DNA from: Opitutia bacterium UBA3151 | Lineage (GTDB): Bacteria > Verrucomicrobiota > Verrucomicrobiia > Opitutales > Seribacteraceae | Direction of reading: 5' to 3' | Assembly: GCA_002364975.1 (NCBI GenBank) | Contig: DEYT01000062.1 | Coordinates: 1-13,825 of the forward strand | DNA: 13,825 nt | Shown: piece by piece, positions 7,842-13,825 of the stretch | How positions within the stretch are numbered: the first letter of the stretch is position 1 | Layout of the letters: each line of letters opens with the position of its first letter | The notes under the pieces: generated by a model | What the model saw: only the letters and a program-made list of their open reading frames with translations | What the model was told of the DNA's origin: nothing | Databases searched by the model: none | Made by a program: the position numbers and the translations under genes

Positions 7842-7861
7842 GACAAGTTAGTGGTTTCGTT

Positions 7862-8812
7862 TTAGGTAAAATAAAAATAAAGGATCAGAAAAGAAAGGAT
7901 CATTCGATACCAAACAAATAAACCCAACCCTCTCCGTGTCAGATAGCCAACGAGCCAAAAAACCGAAAGAGCCGCAGACATACCCGCAACAAAACATCCA
8001 CACAACACTGGGCCTAACTCAAGGTTGGCGGACATCACTTCCCACTTGGTCAAACTCTTATAGCCTGCGGCAGCAGATAAGGTAATCAGTCCAAGTAAAA
8101 AACTAAATTCAGCAGCTTTCGCTCTTTCCAAGCCAACGAAGTATCCCCCGACTATCGTCATCATTGATCTACTTGTACCTGGCCACATCGCGACACATTG
8201 CATGATTCCAATAAATAAAGAATTGGTCCAAGTTAAATCATCCAGTGTTTTCTCATTCCCCATCGAATAATCAGATGTTTGCCGTTTTTTTCTACTCTCC
8301 GCCCATCCCATCAGCAAGGATCCAGCAAAAAGAGCAAAGGCAATCGGCAGGAGTCCAAAGAGCATACTTTCAATCAAATCATCAAGAAAAGGGCCTACGA
8401 GTGCAGCGGGCAAGAAAGCCAAAAACAAATTGAAACCCAATCGCTTCCCCCTTGGATCAAGGCCAAGCATACCTAAGGCAATTGACCACAATTCCTTTCT
8501 GTAAATCAAAGCAACGGCTAGAATGGCACCTGCTTGGATTACAATGAGATAGGCATTGATAGCTTCCTCATATCCAGCCTTCTCACTTTCCTTCAATGCT
8601 TCACTTACTAAAATCAGATGACCCGTTGATGAAATTGGTAAAAACTCGGTAATCCCCTCAACCAAACCATAAATTGTAGCATCGGAGTAGCTCATTCCTA
8701 AAGATTGATTGGAATCAGTCTGGAAGGATTCACTTCGATTCTGGGCAAAAGATCCGTTTCCGAACCACAATAAAATTACCAGTGGGTACAAAAATGATTG
8801 TCGAATTAACAC
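7862..8812 (-). CDS. uppP: undecaprenyl-diphosphatase with N-terminal extension
   Basis: UppP (BacA) is a polytopic membrane enzyme that dephosphorylates undecaprenyl pyrophosphate so the lipid carrier can be reused for peptidoglycan and surface glycans. Both active-site blocks are present: EGITEFLPISSTGH (52-65, with Glu52, Glu55 and His65) and PGTSRS (211-216, with Arg215). The frame opens with GTG at 8812 and encodes about 39 residues ahead of the usual start. This extension has a hydrophobic stretch ending SFAQN, so it resembles a cleavable signal peptide followed by a polar linker. Met40 (ATG at 8695) matches the start of standard UppP proteins and is the alternative start. A charged loop at about 172-194 sits between the two active-site halves. 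The gene is divergent from trpD and lies 60 nt upstream of rpmF. The family call is secure; the start is uncertain. Confidence 0.93.
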   Translation of the reverse strand: MLIRQSFLYPLVILLWFGNGSFAQNRSESFQTDSNQSLGMSYSDATIYGLVEGITEFLPISSTGHLILVSEALKESEKAGYEEAINAYLIVIQAGAILAVALIYRKELWSIALGMLGLDPRGKRLGFNLFLAFLPAALVGPFLDDLIESMLFGLLPIAFALFAGSLLMGWAESRKKRQTSDYSMGNEKTLDDLTWTNSLFIGIMQCVAMWPGTSRSMMTIVGGYFVGLERAKAAEFSFLLGLITLSAAAGYKSLTKWEVMSANLELGPVLCGCFVAGMSAALSVFWLVGYLTRRGLGLFVWYRMILSFLILYFYFT

Positions 8813-8892
8813 GATAGTGTTCTACAAGGTGAGAACCGTGCTAAGTGCAAGAAATAAAACTTTTCAAAAAAAATCCAAAATCTTAAATTTTC

Positions 8893-9951
8893 ATGTTTTC
8901 CTCTCCTTTACCTGAACTAATTAATCTTCTTTCCGAAAACCAAGAGTTAAACGGAAACCAAATTGCAGAGTCGATTGATGCACTTACCAACCCCGATGTT
9001 CAAGAGATTCAAAAGTTTGAGTTCCTTACCGCCATGACCGATAAGGGGGAGACTGAATTGGAATTTTCTCACTTCGTCCGTGAATTTAGAAAACGGGCTA
9101 TTAGTCCAGAACTTGATGAGTTTTCAACCCGGGCCATTGATCTTTGTGGAACCGGAGGTGATCAGGCGGGAAGTTTTAATATTTCGACTTTTGTTTCCTT
9201 CCTCGTAGCATCTGCGGGAATCCCTGTGATCAAGCACGGGAACCGCTCAATTAGTTCGAAATGTGGAAGTGCGGATTTATTAGAAGCAGTCGGAATCCCT
9301 TTAGCTCCCGCTAAAGAAAAGCTTCAAGAAGGCATAAAGTCCCTGAACTTTGGATTTCTTTTTGCACCTCAATATCACCCCGCGTTCAAGCACATTGCTC
9401 CAGTACGAAAAAGGCTAGCAGAACAAGGGATTCTTACATTCTTTAATGTCATGGGTCCCATGATTAACCCTGCCCGACCTTCCTATCAATTGGTTGGAAG
9501 CTTTGACCCCAATTATTTGAGGCCGATGGCGAAGGCGTTGGAAACGAATAACCTAAAATCTGGCTTGATCGCTCACTGCCAAGTTGAAGATGATGAAATT
9601 ACCTCCGTGGACGAGTTGACCGCTTGCGGAGAAAATTTGGTCTTTGGCTTTGGCAGGAACCAGACCACGGAAGTGGAGAAATGGTCCCCTTCCGAGTGGA
9701 ACCAAGAAGAATATCCCATCCGTCATCTCAAGGGAGGTGATCTGAGTGAAAACCTTAAGATCATGAAAAATATTTTGGATGGTGATTGTTTTCCCGGATT
9801 GACCGCAACCATTCTGGTTAATGCAGCTACCGCATTTTTGATTTGCGAACGGGTTGAATCTCTCGGGGAGGGTGTCGAGCTTGCTGAAAGTCTCATCCAA
9901 GATGGAAAAGTTAAAAAGTGGCTTGATCTTACTTCTGATTTTTTCGCTTGA
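8893..9951 (+). CDS. trpD: anthranilate phosphoribosyltransferase
   Basis: The 352-aa protein transfers the phosphoribosyl group from PRPP to anthranilate, the second committed step of tryptophan synthesis. The PRPP-binding glycine loop is CGTGGDQAGSFNIST (85-99), where most homologues have VGTGGDG. KHGNRSISSKCGSADLLEAVG (114-134), YHPAFKHIAPVRKRL (161-175) and FNVMGPMINPA (184-194) follow the family order, and Asp234-Glu235 supply the second metal site. The KHGNRS and GSAD blocks fit true TrpD better than the TrpD2/YbiB relatives. Length is normal. No other trp gene is present; instead glmM follows at once. The ATG at 8893 is preceded by an A-rich stretch without a Shine-Dalgarno. Identification is secure. 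Confidence 0.95.
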   Translation: MFSSPLPELINLLSENQELNGNQIAESIDALTNPDVQEIQKFEFLTAMTDKGETELEFSHFVREFRKRAISPELDEFSTRAIDLCGTGGDQAGSFNISTFVSFLVASAGIPVIKHGNRSISSKCGSADLLEAVGIPLAPAKEKLQEGIKSLNFGFLFAPQYHPAFKHIAPVRKRLAEQGILTFFNVMGPMINPARPSYQLVGSFDPNYLRPMAKALETNNLKSGLIAHCQVEDDEITSVDELTACGENLVFGFGRNQTTEVEKWSPSEWNQEEYPIRHLKGGDLSENLKIMKNILDGDCFPGLTATILVNAATAFLICERVESLGEGVELAESLIQDGKVKKWLDLTSDFFA

Positions 9952-9953
9952 AA

Positions 9954-11279
9954 ATGAAGAATAAAATATTTGGAACCGATGGGATCCGAGGACCTTACGG
10001 GACCGAAGGGATGAATGAAGACCTTGCTTACACTCTTGGCTTTTCTCTAGGCAAGTATCTTGAGGAGAAGGGATTAAATAATGAAACCATAATCCTTGGC
10101 CGTGACCCAAGAGAATCGGGCGAGAGCCTCCAAAAAGCCTGTGCCGCCGGGATTCATCAATTTGGCCACCGACCCTTGGATGCAGGGATCATACCCACAC
10201 CTGCTCTCGCGTTTGGAGTCAAGACTTTGGGTTGTCAAATGGGAGTCATGGTTACCGCTTCACACAATCCTGAGGCCGATAATGGGCTTAAGTTATTTTC
10301 ATCTGCCGGAGCCAAATTATCAATCGAAGAGGAAAGTCGAATTGAAGATCTTTTGCGATCAAACAGACAGGTTCAATCAGATTCCGTTGACATAAAATCC
10401 GTTAAGATTAAGGACGATTATAAAAACAACCTTTGCGGTTTCTTTCCCGATGCTATTTTGGAAGGAAAGCGGATTGTGCTGGATGCAGCCAATGGAGCAA
10501 CCTCTGTAACTTCACCAGAAGTTTTGACCGCACTCGGAGCAGAAGTGATTTCTATTCATAATGGAGACGGTGTTATTAATTCCTGCTGCGGATCCGAGGC
10601 TCCCAACTCGCTTCAAGAAAAAGTGGTGGATTTGAAAGCTGATCTTGGTATTGCCCATGATGGGGATGGCGACCGAGTAGTCTTCGTTGATTCTTCCGGA
10701 AAGCTGATCGATGGAGATAAGATTCTTGGCCTTTTGGCATTGCTTGCTTACGAGAAAAATAATCTAAAGCAGAAAGGTTTCGTAGCAACCGTCCATAGCA
10801 ACTCAGGGCTTGCCGCTTCTCTATGCTCCATCGGTATTAAGTTGCACCGGGCTCAAGTTGGAGACCGAAATGTTGCCAATGTCATGGAGGCAACTGGTTG
10901 CAACTGGGGGGGAGAATCATCTGGTCATGTGGTGGCTCATGATTATTTGCCAACTGGTGATGGTTTATTTACTGCTCTTTGTATAGCTTCTGAAGTTGGC
11001 CAAGGTCAGGCATCCCTCCAGAAACTTACGGATTGGGTTGAGCTTTGGCCTTGCAGATCCGATTCTTTTAAGGTCAAAGAAAAAATTCCTCTTCTTAACT
11101 GCTCCGAAATCCAAAACGCTTTGAAAAAAGTGGAGCAGGATTTGGCCGATAATGGTAGGGTCTTGCTGAGGTATTCAGGAACCGAACCAAAGATTCGATT
11201 ATTGGTTGAAGCAAGAAACGAAAATTTGGCAGATGAAATATTCACATATATTGTAAATATTATACAAAAAACATTGTAA
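9954..11279 (+). CDS. glmM: phosphoglucosamine mutase
   Basis: The 441-aa alpha-D-phosphohexomutase converts glucosamine-6-phosphate to glucosamine-1-phosphate for UDP-GlcNAc, the precursor of peptidoglycan and lipid A. All four family motifs are intact: the phospho-serine loop TASHNPEADNGLK (Ser103), the metal loop DGDGDR (236-241), the sugar loop GGESSGH (319-325) and the phosphate loop RYSGTEPKIR (406-415). The N-terminal FGTDGIRG and the length are typical of GlmM rather than of phosphomannomutases. I chose ATG 9954, two nt after the trpD stop, because it puts FGTDGIRG at the usual distance. A TTG at 9948 in the same frame overlaps the trpD stop as TTGA and would add two residues. Co-translation with trpD is likely either way. 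Confidence 0.96.
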   Translation: MKNKIFGTDGIRGPYGTEGMNEDLAYTLGFSLGKYLEEKGLNNETIILGRDPRESGESLQKACAAGIHQFGHRPLDAGIIPTPALAFGVKTLGCQMGVMVTASHNPEADNGLKLFSSAGAKLSIEEESRIEDLLRSNRQVQSDSVDIKSVKIKDDYKNNLCGFFPDAILEGKRIVLDAANGATSVTSPEVLTALGAEVISIHNGDGVINSCCGSEAPNSLQEKVVDLKADLGIAHDGDGDRVVFVDSSGKLIDGDKILGLLALLAYEKNNLKQKGFVATVHSNSGLAASLCSIGIKLHRAQVGDRNVANVMEATGCNWGGESSGHVVAHDYLPTGDGLFTALCIASEVGQGQASLQKLTDWVELWPCRSDSFKVKEKIPLLNCSEIQNALKKVEQDLADNGRVLLRYSGTEPKIRLLVEARNENLADEIFTYIVNIIQKTL

Positions 11280-11343
11280 TTTACTCATTTGTGTCCGAAA
11301 AGAATATCCTTCGAAATTTATCTAGACTATTTTTACCCCAACT

Positions 11344-12753
11344 ATGATTCAAGATGTCGAAATAGCCCAACTTGATCCTCGTATAATAAAGCAATTAGAA
11401 GCCGCAGATAAAGCGACTCTATCGGATGCTGCATATACCATGGAAATCTATTCTTCCATTCTGAAGCAGTACCCTGGATGTTTGGAACTTCGTAAAAAAC
11501 TCAGAAATCTTCAACTTAAGTATGCTGGCAAGGCAGGGAAAGGAATCGCTGGTATGTTAGGAAAAGTTACCATTGCTCCTTTTCTCAAGAAAGGGAAAGA
11601 AGACCCGGATCCGCAAGCTACTCTTGAAAAAGCTGAACTTTTGATCTCAAAATCTCCTTCCAACATAGCTGCACATCAAATGGTAGCCGATGCTGCTAGA
11701 GCACTTGGAATTTTGACAACTACTGCATTTGCTTTGGAAACAATTAAGAAAATTCAGCCAAAGGACTTAAATAATATTAAAAGCCTAGCCAATGTTTATA
11801 TCGAGCTCGGAGAAACGGAGAGTGCGATCGAGATGGGCAATTTAATCGTGAGCATAAACCCCCGGGATGGAGATGCTGAAGATATTATGAAACGGGCCTC
11901 GGTTGCTGCAGCGATGCATCGAGGAAAGTGGGAGGAATCCGAAGATTTTCGGACTCAATTAAAAGACGAAGCTGAAGCACAGTCACTAGAGCAAGCCTCC
12001 AAAACTATGACCGACTCCAAAGGACTAGAGGGGTTGATTCGCCAAGCATATGACAAAGTTCAAGAAGAACCGAATAATATAAACCATTACAGGCAGCTAA
12101 GTGATTATTACCAAAGGTATGGGGATTTGGAAAATGCGATTGCCTGGATCCAGCATGCCCGTGAGCAGGAAGCCGGAAAGGGGGATGTATCTTTAGAAGA
12201 AAAAGAGCGTACTTTAACCTTAGAATATTTCGACCACTCTATCGTACAATGGCAGGAGGCTTGCAACCGAGAACCGGAAAATCAAGAGTGGAAAAAATCT
12301 TTGGAAACTGCAATTGCCAACAAGAAGCAATATCAGTTTGGTCAGCTTGAGTCTCTTGTTGAAAGGTATCCAAATGATTATGGGTATCGGTATGAACTTG
12401 GTATTTTACTTTTTGAAGAAGAAAACTTTGATGCTTGCCTTCAGCACTTCCAACTGGCTCAGAGAAATGCGAAAGTAAGATTGGATGCCATACTCTACCT
12501 TGGGCGAGCATATAGTCGCAAAGGATTCCAAGATATGGCGATCGAGCAATTCTCCATTCTGAAATCCGAAATTCAAGTAATGGACGAGCGCAAAAAAGAT
12601 GCGATCTACGAACTTGGTTGTTGTCACGAATCCATGGGAAACAAGGAAAAAGCATTCGAAGAATACAAAGCAGTTTATTCAACCGATATTTCTTTTCGTG
12701 ATGTCGCCGACAAGATCAATAGTTTCTATCAGCAAAAAGCACCTACACCCTAA
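11344..12753 (+). CDS. cytoplasmic TPR-repeat protein of unknown function
   Basis: The protein has 469 aa with no signal peptide or membrane segment, so it is probably cytoplasmic. Residues 1-55 form a helical region (DPRIIKQLEAADKATLSDAA, then a SSILKQYPGCLELRKKL helix pair resembling a TPR). A Gly/Lys-rich linker with GKAGKGIAGMLGKV occupies about 59-85. TPR-like units follow at about 142-174 (LANVYIELGETESAI), 244-276, 344-377, 380-412 and 418-450 (AIYELGCCHESMGNKEKAFEEYK). Such arrays bind proteins, but no partner or enzyme domain is visible. It starts 64 nt after glmM, without a Shine-Dalgarno, and may have its own promoter, although none was convincing. Its stop lies only 5 nt from the 3' end of the convergent tRNA-Ser gene. 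The coding call is secure; the function is not known. Confidence 0.88.
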   Translation: MIQDVEIAQLDPRIIKQLEAADKATLSDAAYTMEIYSSILKQYPGCLELRKKLRNLQLKYAGKAGKGIAGMLGKVTIAPFLKKGKEDPDPQATLEKAELLISKSPSNIAAHQMVADAARALGILTTTAFALETIKKIQPKDLNNIKSLANVYIELGETESAIEMGNLIVSINPRDGDAEDIMKRASVAAAMHRGKWEESEDFRTQLKDEAEAQSLEQASKTMTDSKGLEGLIRQAYDKVQEEPNNINHYRQLSDYYQRYGDLENAIAWIQHAREQEAGKGDVSLEEKERTLTLEYFDHSIVQWQEACNREPENQEWKKSLETAIANKKQYQFGQLESLVERYPNDYGYRYELGILLFEEENFDACLQHFQLAQRNAKVRLDAILYLGRAYSRKGFQDMAIEQFSILKSEIQVMDERKKDAIYELGCCHESMGNKEKAFEEYKAVYSTDISFRDVADKINSFYQQKAPTP

Positions 12754-12758
12754 AATAG

Positions 12759-12846
12759 TGGCGGAGAGGGAGGGATTCGAACCCCCGGTACCTTACGGCA
12801 CACCCGATTTCGAGTCGGGCACATTCGACCACTCTGCCACCTCTCC
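12759..12846 (-). tRNA. tRNA-Ser (anticodon CGA)
   Basis: On the minus strand an 88-nt cloverleaf starts at 12846. The acceptor stem GGAGAGG pairs with CCTCTCC, followed by discriminator G and an encoded CCA. The anticodon stem CCCGA/TCGGG encloses the loop CTCGAAA, giving anticodon CGA, which reads the serine codon UCG. A long variable arm (GTGCC-GTAA-GGTAC), as expected for tRNA-Ser, and a T-arm with loop TTCGAAT complete it. The 3' end is 5 nt from the stop codon of the convergent TPR gene. On the minus strand TTGACA lies at 12866-12861 and TAGTAC at 12856-12851, both close to the mature 5' end. Confidence 0.96.
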
Positions 12847-12964
12847 AAGGGTACTAGCCTTGTCAAACTCAAATCAAGTGGCAACACTTTTAGGTTCGAT
12901 ACTTGGTAGAAATGATTAATTTCCACGCTTGCTTGGAATTCGATTGTAATTTTGAATAAATGTT

Positions 12965-13825
12965 ATGCCTAAGGTACTAAATCTACATTTCTCTTTTTGC
13001 TTACTTCTCTGTTGGGGGTGCAAGTCCGCAAAGATTGAAACGATTGACTTTTCAGACGGTTCTTATGAGGGAGAGCTGAATAGCAAGAAGCAGAAGCACG
13101 GAAAAGGATTCTTCCGCTGGAGTGACGGTTCATATTTCAATGGCGAGTATGTTCGCGATCAAAGACACGGAGAAGGCCGTTTTCTCTGGGCAAACGGAGA
13201 AACTTACGATGGAGATTACCTAGAAGACCAAAGAACTGGAAGGGGAGTATATCGCTGGCCCGACGGTTCCGTTTACGAAGGTTTATTTTTCAAAGGGAAA
13301 CGACATGGAAATGGTAATTTCACTGCTTCAGACGGAATTCGCTATGAAGGAGAATGGTTGCACGATGTTCAGCATGGGAAAGGGAAATTAATTTTTCCAA
13401 ATGGAAATGTCGTTGCCGGAACCTGGATGGATGGAAAATTAGTCTCATCCAATTCCATCCCACCTCCAACTTCTACGAGACCTATGATCGAAGTTGACGA
13501 GATTCCATCGGTCGACAATCCTACTCAAAGCAAACCCGTTGATCTTGACCCTGCACCTCTTCCGGTAATTGAATCGAAAAATAAAAGTACGAGCTCTTCA
13601 AACTCTTCAACCGTTGAGTTTGCAATCCCCGATGATGCTATAGTTGCCGACACCACACCTCCTCCTCCAAGTTCTTCGGTACAGCCGGTGCCTCCGACAG
13701 CTCCCATATCGTCTAAACCCCAAAAACTTACAATTTCAGAAGAAAAAGATCCCAAGGAGGAAATCAACTTAGATTTTTCTAAGAATGAAACCAATGATGC
13801 GTGGCGAGGAACCGCAGCCGATGCT
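12965..13825 (+). CDS. MORN-repeat putative lipoprotein, 3' end outside window
   Basis: An open frame runs from ATG 12965 to the window end (287 codons seen, no stop). The first 19 residues are hydrophobic and end in CWGC, so Cys19 may be lipidated; the -3 and -2 positions (Cys, Trp) are unusual for a lipobox. Residues about 34-160 are classical MORN repeats with a 23-residue period, starting at Tyr34, Phe58, Tyr81, Tyr104, Tyr127 and Val150. The pattern is Y-x-G-x-W/Y, then HGxG, then a W/F-x-x-G turn. From about 165 the chain becomes Pro/Ser/Thr-rich, with runs such as TPPPPSSS, then acidic (EEKDPKEEINLDF). This looks like a flexible spacer leading to an unseen C-terminal region. Bacterial MORN arrays are usually taken as beta-hairpin binding modules at membranes; the ligand is unknown. 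The gene is unrelated in sequence to its housekeeping neighbours. Confidence 0.85.
   Translation, partial: MPKVLNLHFSFCLLLCWGCKSAKIETIDFSDGSYEGELNSKKQKHGKGFFRWSDGSYFNGEYVRDQRHGEGRFLWANGETYDGDYLEDQRTGRGVYRWPDGSVYEGLFFKGKRHGNGNFTASDGIRYEGEWLHDVQHGKGKLIFPNGNVVAGTWMDGKLVSSNSIPPPTSTRPMIEVDEIPSVDNPTQSKPVDLDPAPLPVIESKNKSTSSSNSSTVEFAIPDDAIVADTTPPPPSSSVQPVPPTAPISSKPQKLTISEEKDPKEEINLDFSKNETNDAWRGTAADA

Noticed and set aside
9553..10110. 185-codon antisense open frame across the trpD/glmM junction
   Set aside because: It is antisense to two genes with intact catalytic motifs, and its translation shows no recognisable domain.
12239..12682. 147-codon minus-strand open frame inside the 469-aa TPR gene
   Set aside because: It is the antisense of a clear TPR coding region, with no start context or family resemblance.
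12599..12919. Plus-strand open frame running through the tRNA-Ser gene
   Set aside because: Its EREGFEPP-type peptide is the usual false translation of the reverse strand of a tRNA-Ser gene, and it overlaps the TPR gene out of frame.
13525..13794. 89-codon minus-strand open frame near the right edge
   Set aside because: It is antisense to the Pro/Ser-rich tail of the MORN lipoprotein, whose biased codons leave the reverse frame open by chance.
1..13825. CRISPR array, transposon ends, integrase or phage genes
   Set aside because: No regularly spaced direct repeats, transposase or integrase motifs or terminal inverted repeats were found. The content is housekeeping with even composition.

Overview
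This window looks like ordinary chromosome from a Gram-negative-type (diderm) bacterium, most likely Verrucomicrobiota (Opitutae-like). The reasons are the gene order rpmF-plsX-fabH-TPR-lptE-rpe, an undecaprenyl-diphosphatase with a signal-peptide-like N-terminal extension, a membrane pyrophosphatase, and an LptE-type lipoprotein that implies an LPS-bearing outer membrane. The lineage is an inference from gene content and was not tested. Base composition is moderately AT-rich and even throughout. I see no mobile element, phage gene, CRISPR array or rRNA.

Layout. 1-810 (minus, cut by the window edge): a lipoprotein with MORN_2-type repeats and a Pro/Ser/Glu-rich tail. 1006-3207 (plus): hppA, an ion-pumping pyrophosphatase whose diagnostic residues point to the K+-dependent, probably Na+-transporting class. 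7801-3235 (minus): a compact six-gene run rpmF, plsX, fabH, a BamD-like TPR protein, lptE and rpe, with gaps of 20 nt or less and one 11-nt overlap, headed by a good sigma70-type promoter only a few bases before the rpmF start codon. 8812-7862 (minus): uppP. 8893-11279 (plus): trpD and glmM, essentially abutting. 11344-12753 (plus): a cytoplasmic TPR protein of unknown role. 12846-12759 (minus): tRNA-Ser(CGA). 12965-13825 (plus, cut by the window edge): a second MORN-repeat putative lipoprotein.

The central genes share an envelope-building theme. PlsX and FabH start phospholipid and fatty-acid synthesis. GlmM makes glucosamine-1-phosphate for peptidoglycan and LPS, and UppP recycles the undecaprenyl carrier. 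LptE and the BamD-like TPR protein serve outer-membrane assembly. HppA uses the pyrophosphate released by biosynthesis. RpmF (L32) links the lipid genes to ribosome synthesis, as in many bacteria.

No clearly new system is visible. The items most worth a second look are the two incomplete MORN lipoproteins at the edges, the absence of Shine-Dalgarno sequences before essentially every gene, the near-leaderless rpmF promoter, the outer-membrane genes embedded in the lipid operon, and the extended UppP.
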